Of a DNA stretch of 64,000 nucleotides, positions 25,841-34,568 are shown one piece after another. The DNA lies in the NCBI RefSeq assembly GCF_009604405.1, contig NZ_WEGK01000014.1:124001-188000 (forward strand). Reading direction: 5' to 3'. The notes beneath the pieces were generated by a model, which was not told where the DNA came from, made no database searches, and saw only the letters and a program-made list of their open reading frames with translations. The position numbers and the translations under genes are program-made. The DNA is from Nocardia macrotermitis. GTDB lineage: Bacteria > Actinomycetota > Actinomycetes > Mycobacteriales > Mycobacteriaceae. Position 1 is the first letter of the stretch. Each line of letters begins with the position of its first letter.

Positions 25841-26548
25841 ATGACCAGCACCGAGATTCGGCTCACCGAGGCCGTGACCGACTTCGTCGCGGCCGCCACC
25901 CGCGACGCCGAGCAGGCGTTCCGGGTGTTCCGCGAGACCGGCACGGTGACCGGCAACGGAACCGTCAACTTCGTCGAACGGGTGCCCGGCGAGGACATCG
26001 CCGTCGCGCTGAACGAACCCGGGCCCTGGGCGGCCGATCGCGGCGTGCGGCCGGTGGTGGCGACGTTCGACGGAGAAGTGTTGTCCGGCAACGGTTCCGC
26101 GGGTTTCGTCACCGGCTACGGCCCGGTGTTCCGCGCCCACCCCGAGATCACCTCCGTGGTGCACGTGCACAGTCCCTGGCTGGGTGGCTGGGCGCAGACG
26201 CACCGCACCTTCCCCATCCGCTACGCGGCCGTCCAGCGGCTGACCCTGTCCCGGGAGATCCCGCCGCACATCGACCGCAGTATCGGCGCGGGCGCGTTCG
26301 TGCTGGACCGGTTGACCCACGATCCGGACCTGATCGCCATCTTCGAGGCGAACGGCGGCGCGAACGTCATCGGGCGCGCCGGTCTGCTGGAGTTGGCGAA
26401 ACTGGTGGTGCTGCTGGAAGAGGGCGCGCAATACCAGGCCATCGCCGAAACTCTCGGCGGCTCTGTCGAATTCGACAAATCCAATCTGGCCGTGCAGTGG
26501 GGTCGCACCGGGCTGGCCGATGAGGCCCGCCGCCGCGGCCTGATCTGA
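25841..26548 (+). CDS. class II aldolase/adducin-family protein
   Basis: 235 residues. The family's zinc ligands appear as H-x-H in VVHVHSPW and a later His in EIPPHIDRS. The N-terminal part carries GNGTVNFVERVPGEDIAVAL and the middle AGFVTGYGPVFRAHPEITSV. Members cleave or dehydrate short hydroxy-acyl or sugar-phosphate compounds. In this operon it may process the carbon product left after C-S cleavage; that is inference. GGAG ribosome site, ATG at 25841. Confidence 0.78.
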   Translation: MTSTEIRLTEAVTDFVAAATRDAEQAFRVFRETGTVTGNGTVNFVERVPGEDIAVALNEPGPWAADRGVRPVVATFDGEVLSGNGSAGFVTGYGPVFRAHPEITSVVHVHSPWLGGWAQTHRTFPIRYAAVQRLTLSREIPPHIDRSIGAGAFVLDRLTHDPDLIAIFEANGGANVIGRAGLLELAKLVVLLEEGAQYQAIAETLGGSVEFDKSNLAVQWGRTGLADEARRRGLI

Positions 26549-26578
26549 CATCGCCCGTACAACTTCCCAGGAGCATCG

Positions 26579-27520
26579 ATGACCGTCCGGGTCGGCTACT
26601 TCCCGCACAACAACTCCCTGTTCGTCCTGCGCCACCGCGGCATTCTGGAACGCGCACTGCCCGACGTGGAATGGGTGGACCTGCGCGCCCTGCCCCAGCC
26701 CGCGCGTGCCGACGTGAAATCCGCACTGCCGTCGGTACATTCGGATCACCTGTTCGCCGCGGGCGGCTTCGATTTCATCGGCACCGGTTTCACGCCGCCG
26801 ATCACCGCGCTCGGCAACGACCGCGACATCGTGTACGTCGGCATCTCCGGACCACGGATCGAGAACGGGCGTCTGGTTACCAAGGCGGACAACGGAATCG
26901 AGTCGGTGGCCGACCTGAAGGGCAAGCGGGTCGGGATCGCGCACGGCTCCTGGCAGACCACGCTGCTGCTGTTCGCGCTGGACGCGGCCGGGCTCGGCTG
27001 GGCCGATATCGAACCGGTCGACACCGACGTCAACGACGGGGGCGCGCTGCTGCTGGACGGCTCCCTGGACGCCTGGGTCGGCGCCTACCCGGGCCTGACC
27101 GCGGTCGAAGCGGCCACCACCCTGCACACGCTCGTCGACACCGAATCCGTGTTCAGCCACCCCTCGCTCTGGTTCACCAGCCGCGAGTTCGCCGAGCACA
27201 ACCGCCCCGCACTGGAAGCGATCATCACCGCGCTACAGGAATCCGACGCCTGGATCGTGGCGAATCCGCGCGCCGCGGCCCAGTACTTCGTCGACGATAT
27301 CCGCACCCGAGGCGGCACCGCCGACATCGACGCCTGGGAAGCCGCGCTGCGCGGCCGCCCGTTCGGTATCGGCCCGGTGACCGAGGAATTCCTCGACGAA
27401 CAGCAGCGCGCCGCGGACCTGCTCGCGGCAAATGGTTTGCTACCGAGGAAGATTCGCGTTCGCGACGCGGTGGAACCCTCGATCGGAGACTTCGTCGCGA
27501 AGTCGGCCGTCGCCAACTGA
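26579..27520 (+). CDS. leaderless SsuA/NMT1-like binding-fold protein
   Basis: 313 residues starting directly in the fold (MTVRVGYFPHNNSLFVLRHRGILE), with no signal peptide or lipobox, so cytoplasmic. It contains the typical GIESVADLKGKRVGIAHGSWQTTLLLFALDAAGL block. It resembles both SsuA and the DszB-like protein of the same operon, but the position of the DszB Cys is taken by FPHNNS, so it is probably not a desulfinase of that mechanism. It could be a binding protein exported by another route, or a lyase with different chemistry. Last gene before a strong hairpin at 27534-27577. Confidence 0.7.
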   Translation: MTVRVGYFPHNNSLFVLRHRGILERALPDVEWVDLRALPQPARADVKSALPSVHSDHLFAAGGFDFIGTGFTPPITALGNDRDIVYVGISGPRIENGRLVTKADNGIESVADLKGKRVGIAHGSWQTTLLLFALDAAGLGWADIEPVDTDVNDGGALLLDGSLDAWVGAYPGLTAVEAATTLHTLVDTESVFSHPSLWFTSREFAEHNRPALEAIITALQESDAWIVANPRAAAQYFVDDIRTRGGTADIDAWEAALRGRPFGIGPVTEEFLDEQQRAADLLAANGLLPRKIRVRDAVEPSIGDFVAKSAVAN

Positions 27521-27533
27521 TCCTCTTCTACTC

Positions 27534-27577
27534 GGCGTCCCATCCCGTAGTGCTCTCGGCCTACGGGGTGGGACGCC
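27534..27577. terminator. 17-bp-stem hairpin ending the organosulfur operon
   Basis: Arms 27534-27550 and 27561-27577 pair over 17 positions with one G-U wobble around a 10-base loop. It lies 14 bases after the last stop of the operon. No T-run follows, as is common in high-GC actinobacteria. Confidence 0.8.
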
Positions 27578-27711
27578 GCTCTGTGTCCGAACCCCGCCAT
27601 CCCTGGATGTTGTAGCGAATCTTTGGCAAGCTGGGCGGCGATGAGGAGCGCCACATCTTCAACCCATCTCGATCTGCGTCAACGATTCGGAAAGAAGAGG
27701 GACAAGCGACG

Positions 27712-29217
27712 ATGGCGAGTAAAGGCGACGGCACGCGGCATCCGATCAATGATCTGCGATCGGCATTGGAGCGGCTTCGACATCATCCCGGACAATTGAT
27801 CGAAACGGATGTGCCGATCGATCCGGACGGTGAACTGGCGGGAGTTTATCGGCGGGTGGGAGCCGGGGGTACGGTCGAGCGGCCGACGCGGATCGGTCCG
27901 GCGATGATTTTCAACAATGTGAAGGGGTATCCGGGATCCCGGGTACTCGTCGGATTGGTGGCCAGTCGTAAACGGGTCGGAATCATGTTCGATACGCCAC
28001 CCGATGAACTCACCCGGAAGATCTTCGACGCGATCAACCACGGCATGTCGCCGATCGATGTGGGCCCGGAAGAGGCCAAGTGTCAGGAAGTGATCTACCG
28101 GGCGACCGATCCGGATTTCGACATGCGGAAGATTCTGCCCGCGCCGACGAATACCGATGAAGATGCCGGACCGTATTTCTGCATGGGCCTGGTATTGGCC
28201 AGCGATCCCGAACTCGGCACCAATGTCACGATTCACCGATTGTGTGTGCAGGACAAGGATCGGATGACGATCTTCTTCGCGCCGGGCCGTCATATCGATG
28301 CGTTCCGGCAGCGCGCCGAGGCGAAAGGTGAATCGCTGAAGGTCACCATCAATATGGGCCTGGACCCGGCGATCCACATCGGCGCCGAATTCGAAGCGCC
28401 GACGACTCCGCTGGGTTACGACGAATTGCGGATGGCGGGCGGTATCCGGCAGGAACCGGTGAAACTGGTCGACGGGGTGAGCGTGGCCGCGAAGGCGATC
28501 GCTTACGCGGAGGTCGTGATCGAAGGCGAAATCCTGCCCGACGTGCGGGAGGAAGAGGATCAGAACACCCATACCGGACATGCGATGCCCGAGTTCCCCG
28601 GCTACGACGGTGATGCGAATCCGTCTCTGCCGGTGATCAAGGTTACCGCCATAACGACCCGGAAGAATCCCATCCTGCAAACGCTCGTCGGCCCCGGGGA
28701 AGAGCACGTGAGTCTCGCCGGACTGCCGACCGAGGGAAGTATCTACAACGCCCTGAACGATGCCATGCCCGGTTTCGTCACGGGCGTGTACGCGCACAGT
28801 GCCGGTGGCGGGAAATTCCTGTCCATCCTGCAATGTAAGAAGACGAACTCCTTCGACGACGGCCGCATCCGGCAGGCCGCGCTGCTGGCCTTCGGAGTGT
28901 ATTCCGAGCTGAAGAACCTGATCCTGATCGACGAGGACGTGGATATCTTCGACACCGACGATGTGCTCTGGGCGATGACCACCCGCATGCAGGGCGACAC
29001 CGATATCATCACCATTCCGGCGGTCAGCGGTCACGTCCTCGACCCGAGCCAGAATCCCGATTACAACCCCAGGCTTCCGGCCAAGGGCACCACCGCGAAA
29101 ACCATTTTCGACGCGACCGTGCCGTTCCATCTCAAGGACAAATTCGAGCGAGCCCATTTCCGTGATATCGATCCACGCCCATACGCCCCCGAGCTGAATC
29201 TGGAGTACCCGGTATGA
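27712..29217 (+). CDS. UbiD-family prenyl-FMN decarboxylase, gallate/protocatechuate-decarboxylase-like
   Basis: 501 residues, full length for UbiD. The PAPTNTDEDAGPYFCMGLVLASDPELGTNVTIHRLCVQ block and FFAPGRHIDAFRQRAEAKGE are closest in style to the LpdC/AroY group, which decarboxylates hydroxybenzoates such as gallate or protocatechuate. The acidic catalytic region IEGEILPDVREEEDQNTHTGHAMPEFPGY is intact. It needs prenylated FMN from UbiX, whose gene overlaps the end by four bases but is frameshifted. AGAGGGA ribosome site at about 27696. It begins a new unit after the hairpin. Confidence 0.82.
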   Translation: MASKGDGTRHPINDLRSALERLRHHPGQLIETDVPIDPDGELAGVYRRVGAGGTVERPTRIGPAMIFNNVKGYPGSRVLVGLVASRKRVGIMFDTPPDELTRKIFDAINHGMSPIDVGPEEAKCQEVIYRATDPDFDMRKILPAPTNTDEDAGPYFCMGLVLASDPELGTNVTIHRLCVQDKDRMTIFFAPGRHIDAFRQRAEAKGESLKVTINMGLDPAIHIGAEFEAPTTPLGYDELRMAGGIRQEPVKLVDGVSVAAKAIAYAEVVIEGEILPDVREEEDQNTHTGHAMPEFPGYDGDANPSLPVIKVTAITTRKNPILQTLVGPGEEHVSLAGLPTEGSIYNALNDAMPGFVTGVYAHSAGGGKFLSILQCKKTNSFDDGRIRQAALLAFGVYSELKNLILIDEDVDIFDTDDVLWAMTTRMQGDTDIITIPAVSGHVLDPSQNPDYNPRLPAKGTTAKTIFDATVPFHLKDKFERAHFRDIDPRPYAPELNLEYPV

Positions 29218-29835
29218 CTCAGGCAGAAAAGGACCGCATCATCGTGGGGGTGACCGGTGCGACCGGTACCGTGTACGCCGTCCGGGCACTCCAGGTACTC
29301 CGCGAGGTGGGTGTGGAAACGCATCTGATCGTGAGCCGGGCCGCGGAATTGGTGCGCGCCTACGAAACCGATATGAGCAAGGAGGAATTGGCCGCCCACG
29401 CCGACTTCGTCTACAACATCAACGATGTCGGCGCGCCGATGTCCTCGGGATCGTTCCGCACCCTCGGCATGCTGATCGCCCCCGCCTCCATGCGCTCGGT
29501 CGGCGAGATCGCCAGCGGCGTCAGCTCGACCCTGCTGTCCCGCGCGGCCGACGTCGTACTCAAGGAACGTCGCCGCCTGGTGCTGATGGTCCGCGAGGCC
29601 CCCTTCAACCTGATCCAGCTCCGCAACATGACCACGATCACCGAGGCCGGCGGCACGATCTTCCCCCCCGATCCCCGCCTTCTACCACCGCCCCAGCACC
29701 CTGGAAGAGGTCATCGACCAATCCGTCGGCCGCGCCCTGGACCAGTTCGGCGTCCACACCGACATCTTCCCCCGCTGGGACGAATCCCTGCGCACGAGAA
29801 TGCAACACCATCGGGACAACGCGGCCGACGAGTAG
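29214..29835 (+). pseudogene. ubiX: ubiX-like flavin prenyltransferase gene with a +1 frameshift in a C7 tract
   Basis: The first ~150 codons are clearly UbiX: VGVTGATGTVYAVRALQVL, SRAAELV, GSFRTLGMLIAPASMRSVGEIASGVSSTLLSRAADVVLKERRRLVLMVREAPFNLIQLRNMTTITEAGG. A run of seven Cs (29663-29669) then puts the rest out of frame. One C fewer restores GTIFPPIPAFYHRPSTLEEVIDQSVGRALDQFGVHTDIFP and a stop at 29833-29835. The lost segment holds the conserved PAFYxxP motif and helix that close the active site. Without correction the frame runs to 30170 with nonsense sequence. It could be a real mutation, a slippery tract or a sequencing error. Confidence 0.8.
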
Positions 29836-29944
29836 ACCCACGCATCTCGGAGGCTTCTGAAAGGCGGGCACACAACCGTTGCCCGCCTTCCCCTCGCGTA
29901 GCATTCCCTGCTGGAAAGCGTCGTCGACGGCGAGAGGATCCGCG

Positions 29945-30853
29945 ATGGGCACCTACCAAGGGCTCGATGACTGGGTCGGTCATGTCGGCCTGGCGATTCT
30001 GCAAGTGGAGGGACTCGAAGGCGACGGATTCGAGGTCGACTTCACCGGTGCGTCACTCGCCCCCTTGGAACGGCTGCTGCCGTCGTATTTCGTTGCGACG
30101 AACGATATCTCGGATCCCGAACAGCAGGAGCTGGCCGACGGTGTGGCCGGATACCTCGGTGAGGTGCTGATGCGGCTGGCCGGTGGCGCCTGGGGTTGGG
30201 ATGACGGCGAGCCCTTCGTACATGCGGACGACGCGGTCGGCCTGGCAACGGTGTACCCGCTGCGAATTCTGGCGCGAGCGGTCGCCGACATGAGCGGCCA
30301 CGAGTTCTCCGATGTGTACACCGAATGGTCGAAAGTCATTGGCCAGCACCGACTTTCGAATCCGGACTGGAGACCGGAGAAGAAGCGAACCCCGGGCGTC
30401 GATCCCGTCGAGATGAGCTCGGCGGACGCCGCGTACATCGCGACCTGGGTCGCCGAACGTCGCAGCACGTTCGAACAGTGGACCCGCACCTACGGCCCCG
30501 ACGGCACCTGGGATTTCGGACCCGAGTCATTGGATACGCTGGAAAGCCTTCTGCTGCAACAAACTCCGCTGCCCAAGGATCTGCGCGACCCCGCACACCG
30601 CGAATTCGTCCAGGGCGCGGCCTGGTATCTCGGCGAGGTGGTGCGCCGAATCGGGGGAGGGGACTGGGTCTTTCGCACCATGGACCCCAAGTCGCCGAGC
30701 ATCTACGCCGGCGATCCCTGTGTGCAGCAACTCGATCCGGACGGCAGGCGCGTCAAGCCGGTCGTGATCCTGCGCGATTTCGTGCGGAATCGCGTCCCTG
30801 GCACGTTGCGCGAGGAGTACGCGCGCTGGCTGCCGGAGCCCGAAGGTAGCTAG
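29945..30853 (+). CDS. hypothetical protein with an internal duplicated segment
   Basis: 302 residues, no signal peptide or membrane helix. Two related segments are visible: LERLLPSYFVATNDISDPEQQELADGVAGYLGEVLMRLAGGAWGW (about 37-82) and LESLLLQQTPLPKDLRDPAHREFVQGAAWYLGEVVRRIGGGDWVF (about 199-243). Each is a helix pair ending in YLGEV-x-RR-hyd-GGG-x-W. This suggests an ancient domain duplication. I do not recognise a family. ATG at 29945 follows a GGCGAGAGG site. Stand-alone by position. Confidence 0.6.
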   Translation: MGTYQGLDDWVGHVGLAILQVEGLEGDGFEVDFTGASLAPLERLLPSYFVATNDISDPEQQELADGVAGYLGEVLMRLAGGAWGWDDGEPFVHADDAVGLATVYPLRILARAVADMSGHEFSDVYTEWSKVIGQHRLSNPDWRPEKKRTPGVDPVEMSSADAAYIATWVAERRSTFEQWTRTYGPDGTWDFGPESLDTLESLLLQQTPLPKDLRDPAHREFVQGAAWYLGEVVRRIGGGDWVFRTMDPKSPSIYAGDPCVQQLDPDGRRVKPVVILRDFVRNRVPGTLREEYARWLPEPEGS

Positions 30854-31031
30854 CGTCAACGGTTTCGGCCCCGGCGAAATTCACTCGTGGTACGCCTCGC
30901 GCGGGGCTACCCTCGATGTACATCGGTATCGGCCGAGTCGCACCGAGGTGCGGACCCGACCGGTGCCTGTGCGGAATCAGGTGGGGTCGGGCGGGCATGT
31001 CGTCCGGTTCCGTGAGGGGAAGGCCGCGGCC

Positions 31032-33245
31032 GTGAATGACTTCCTGAGAGTCCGCCTGGCGTGTGTCGTCATGCTCGTGATCGCGTTGACCGGCGCGGTG
31101 CTGGGGCCCGCCGTCGCGGAACCACCTCCGGCACAGTATCTTCCGGGTTTCGATCCGACCGCGCCACTGCCTCCGGGGCTGACGGTGCCCACCTTCCAGT
31201 TCCCGTCCGCGCAGGACATCTTCGATCTGCCCGCGCCACCGGACCCCACGACCTCGCCCGACGAGTACGAGATCTACGAGGAGTACGTCACCAAACTGAG
31301 CAACAGGAAGAACCTCACCCCCGGCAGCCCGGCGCATTTCTATGCCCGGTGGGAGGACTACAAGGCACGAGGTGGGGACAGTTCGTTCGAGGAGTATCGG
31401 CAGGCGTACGCCCGGATGCGGGACAATGCGAAGCGGGGCAAGGCATTCGAGCCCTTCATTCGCAACAACAGCAAGAATCTGTTCTCCGGTAAGGGCTGGC
31501 AGTTCGACAAACCCGTCGCCGGAACCGGGGTGGGCGAGAAGCCCGACGCCTATTCCGACAGCGAGCCCTATGCCTACGAGTTCAAAGCCAGCGCCGAGTT
31601 GCGTGCGAAACAACTCGACGGGTTCGTCAAACTCGCCCAGCTGAAGAACAAGACATTCGTGTACCTGTTCCAGCAGCGGCCGTCCAAGGCCGCGTTGGAC
31701 GCGATCGAAAAAGCGAATCTGGCCATGCCCGAGAACCAGGGCCTCACATCCGGTCAAACGCTCAATCGGGTGGCGTTCATCGCGCGCTACTACCCGGCGA
31801 CCGCGGTCGGCGTCTCGATCCCCGACAGCAAGAAGGCCCCGCCCCGGCCCACTTGGACCTCGGCGACCAGCGCCGGCAACGGTGGTGTGCTCGCCGCCCC
31901 CGGCCAGCACACCCAGGACGGCGCGTTGAATACTGCCCTGGTCAATTCGCCCGACTCTCCCGAGGCCGCCGCGCGGGCGGCCGCGCTCGCCGAGGACATC
32001 GCGAAACAGGACGCGGCGGAACTCGGCGCGGAGTACAACGAGGACGAGTCCGTCACCGAAAGCCTTGGCGGCGTGGACTTCTCGACCTTGCAGTTGCGCT
32101 ACGTCACCGACTCCTACCAAGGCCAGGCCGCGCAGTTCGCCTTCCAGGCCGACGCCGCTCCGAACGAGCAGGTCTCCTACGGTGGCCGGACCGCCGCGAA
32201 GCTGGCCTCGGACGCGTTCTTCGTCTGGCTCGAACTGCCCACCGACGTGTTCACCGTCAACCTCAGCCCCGACGAACCCGACCGCATCATCAACGACCAG
32301 TTCGGTCGCACCGACGCGGGCCGGGTCCTCCTGCAGGCCGACCTGCTGATGAAGAAGACCACGGCCAAACTCATCGATCCCGACACGCCACTCGGCCGCC
32401 AGTTCTGGGACGGCCTGCACGGCGCAGCGGAGAGCAAGTGCATGTCCGAACGTTCCTGGATCGTGCCGGGCACCGCGACGGTCCGGGACACCGGTAACGA
32501 GCTCTACATCCTCGACGCACCCCTGACGGTGAAGACCGAGAGCGACTATCTGGCAAGTGCCGGAGCCGGTTCCGCCAGCGCCTGCACCAAGGACGCCGAC
32601 GCCGAGTACAACGCGCAACTGTTCCGAACCATGATCGTGCCGTTGGTGCAGAAGCAGGTCAACGAGGCGCCCGAGTACGCGGACCTGCGCCGGGTCTACT
32701 TCAGCCGGGTCGCGGCCCAGTGGTACCGCGACCGCAGCCGAACCAAGCACACCACCTATTCGGATCTGATCGACAAGGGCGATATCAGCCGCTGGGTCAC
32801 GAAGGAGAACTGGACACCGAAGGTCACCTACGACCAGTACGTCACCTCGTATCGGGACGGCGAGTTCCACCGCTCGTACACCACGACCAAGGGCGACATG
32901 ATCGAGACTTGGACGTATGTCTTCGGCGGTGTCGACTTCAGCGCCATCACCGACAACAGCCTGACCGGTCCCGCCTTCACGAACCAGCACCCGAAACTGC
33001 CGCAGACCGTTGGCAATTCGCTCTACGGCCCGGTCTCCGACAACGACGCGAAGAACGTGTGGCTCGGCGGTCTGACGGCGAGCCGCCCCATCGACCAGCT
33101 CCCGATCGCCCCACCGTCCCCGGCCACTTCACGACCGCTCTTCTACGTCCTGACAATCCTGCCGATCCTGGCATGGCTCATAGCGGGCGGCTGGCTCCTC
33201 ATCCGTCGTCGCCGCCCCGTCCCGACCTTCGGGAGGACATCGTGA
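31032..33245 (+). CDS. signal-peptide and C-terminal-TM protein with a PD-(D/E)xK-like nuclease motif
   Basis: 737 residues from GTG 31032. A signal peptide (VRLACVVMLVIALTGAVLGPAVA, residues 7-29) is followed by a Pro-rich linker. At about 130-220 there is a domain with the REase pattern: E140, P171-D172, E183-F-K185 and Q194, then a strand KTFVYLF. The middle (about 340-690) is a large conserved-looking region I cannot name (DLRRVYFSRVAAQWYRDRSRTKHT). A single C-terminal helix (PLFYVLTILPILAWLIAGGWLLI) and a basic tail finish the chain, so the body faces outside. It overlaps the next membrane gene by four bases (GTGA). Nuclease role is inference from the motif. Confidence 0.6.
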   Translation: MNDFLRVRLACVVMLVIALTGAVLGPAVAEPPPAQYLPGFDPTAPLPPGLTVPTFQFPSAQDIFDLPAPPDPTTSPDEYEIYEEYVTKLSNRKNLTPGSPAHFYARWEDYKARGGDSSFEEYRQAYARMRDNAKRGKAFEPFIRNNSKNLFSGKGWQFDKPVAGTGVGEKPDAYSDSEPYAYEFKASAELRAKQLDGFVKLAQLKNKTFVYLFQQRPSKAALDAIEKANLAMPENQGLTSGQTLNRVAFIARYYPATAVGVSIPDSKKAPPRPTWTSATSAGNGGVLAAPGQHTQDGALNTALVNSPDSPEAAARAAALAEDIAKQDAAELGAEYNEDESVTESLGGVDFSTLQLRYVTDSYQGQAAQFAFQADAAPNEQVSYGGRTAAKLASDAFFVWLELPTDVFTVNLSPDEPDRIINDQFGRTDAGRVLLQADLLMKKTTAKLIDPDTPLGRQFWDGLHGAAESKCMSERSWIVPGTATVRDTGNELYILDAPLTVKTESDYLASAGAGSASACTKDADAEYNAQLFRTMIVPLVQKQVNEAPEYADLRRVYFSRVAAQWYRDRSRTKHTTYSDLIDKGDISRWVTKENWTPKVTYDQYVTSYRDGEFHRSYTTTKGDMIETWTYVFGGVDFSAITDNSLTGPAFTNQHPKLPQTVGNSLYGPVSDNDAKNVWLGGLTASRPIDQLPIAPPSPATSRPLFYVLTILPILAWLIAGGWLLIRRRRPVPTFGRTS

Positions 33246-33844
33246 TCACCGCGGCCCCGGCCCCACCCGCACCCCGCATCCAGCGCCCCACCCCCGTAAC
33301 CCTGGCGTGCTACCTCCTCGCCGGTGTGGCCGCACTACGGGTGGTCTCCGCGATCGCGGCGTTCTACGCCATCCCGGAGTACACCTGGATCTACAGCGAG
33401 CGCTACGGCGACACGGACCACGGCCGGATCGCCGCGCTCGGTATCGGCCTACTGGGAGTCTGCTCCGCCCTGGTCGCCGCCACCTACCTGACCCTGGCCC
33501 TCCTCGACGCCTCCGGAAAGAACTGGGCCCGCATCCTCACCTGGATCACCGCCACCCTGACCATCGCCGTAACCGCCCTGCTCCTGGCCACGACCACAGC
33601 CACCAGCCTCCCCTGGTACCACCACTTCACCACCCTGATCGCCTACATCACCCTCCCTCTCACCATCGCCGCACTGTTCCTCCTAACCCGCCCCGCAGCC
33701 GACCAGTACTTCCGCACCTCCCGCCGACCCCCACCCCCGAGCTACCGCTACCCACCGGGCTACATCCCGCCCTACTACGGCCCCCAACCAACCCCCCGCC
33801 CAACCTGGATCCCCCCACAACCACCCGGCTCGCACCCACGCTGA
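33242..33844 (+). CDS. small four-helix membrane protein coupled to the nuclease-like gene
   Basis: 200 residues. Four membrane helices (about 18-40, 60-85, 95-115 and 128-146) are followed by a Pro/Tyr-rich cytoplasmic tail (RRPPPPSYRYPPGYIPPYYGPQP). The GTG at 33242 overlaps the stop of the upstream gene, so the two products are probably partners. The last part of the gene is very C-rich. Function unknown; the tail may bind SH3-like or WW-like partners or the wall-synthesis machinery (speculative). Confidence 0.6.
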   Translation: MITAAPAPPAPRIQRPTPVTLACYLLAGVAALRVVSAIAAFYAIPEYTWIYSERYGDTDHGRIAALGIGLLGVCSALVAATYLTLALLDASGKNWARILTWITATLTIAVTALLLATTTATSLPWYHHFTTLIAYITLPLTIAALFLLTRPAADQYFRTSRRPPPPSYRYPPGYIPPYYGPQPTPRPTWIPPQPPGSHPR

Positions 33845-34568
33845 GCGGCCATGCGGTACCGGCACTTCGATCGAACACGATTGCGACAGCTCAGCCTCCC
33901 ACCCACACTCCGTATCATTCTGCGCAACAACCAGAATCGATATCGCTATCCGAGCCATGACAAGCGGTCATGGCGTGTCGTGTCGCGACACACCGATGTT
34001 TTTGATCGGTAGCGATCTGTTCGCCAACCGGCGATCCGTCACCAACGCCTGAGGCATCTCCACGCTCGAGTCGGACGTAACTGGCGGAGAGCTCGGAAAC
34101 CGTGCCCTGCCACTCGAGCGCGTGGCGTGGATTTCGCGGCGCCGTGACCTCTTCCACGGTCTACCAGCTGAATTCGTTGGGGATCGGCTCCGGCTTCCGG
34201 GAAATCGGTGCTCGCGCCAAAGATCATGTCCAAGTACTCAATTCGTTTGCTGCGTACATCCTCGGTTGGCGAGGCTCGCACGTCGGACATGTCATCTTCT
34301 GCTGGCCGGCATGTTGCTTCGACGTCATATGGGCGCTGCCACAACATTTTTCGAGGTTGCACGACGTATACGGATCGATTGATCATCAGCATTCGGCCAG
34401 GGACGGTGGCCTGCTCACCCGATTGCACTCGAAGGATGAGCATGTAACAGAGGCGGCGAGTACGTCGAAGTGTCCGGCGGTGTGGTGGGGATCGGAAAGG
34501 ACTGCTGTGCTTCGAGATTCGACCGTTCGCCTACCACCCGTGGATTGTGATGGCAAGAGGAAAACGGG
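33845..34568. other. 724-base region upstream of BREX without a supported gene
   Basis: I see no convincing gene. Frames of 134 aa (minus) and 215 aa (plus) exist but lack codon bias, ribosome sites and recognisable sequence. The G+C looks lower than in the neighbours. It holds a perfect 12-bp palindrome at 33980-33991 and a weak stem at 33992-34010, and should contain the promoter of the BREX operon. Confidence 0.5.
33980..33991. promoter_or_regulatory. 12-bp palindrome upstream of the BREX operon
   Basis: GTGTCGCGACAC is a perfect palindrome about 580 bases upstream of pglW. Possible operator, or a feature of the previous gene's end. Confidence 0.25.

Noticed and set aside
26579..27520. 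A second DszB-type desulfinase
   Set aside because: The cysteine position reads FPHNNS, so the catalytic thiol of DszB is missing.
29214..30170. A 318-residue fusion protein of UbiX with an Arg/Pro-rich tail
   Set aside because: The tail is the out-of-frame reading caused by the C7 tract; one base fewer gives a normal UbiX end.
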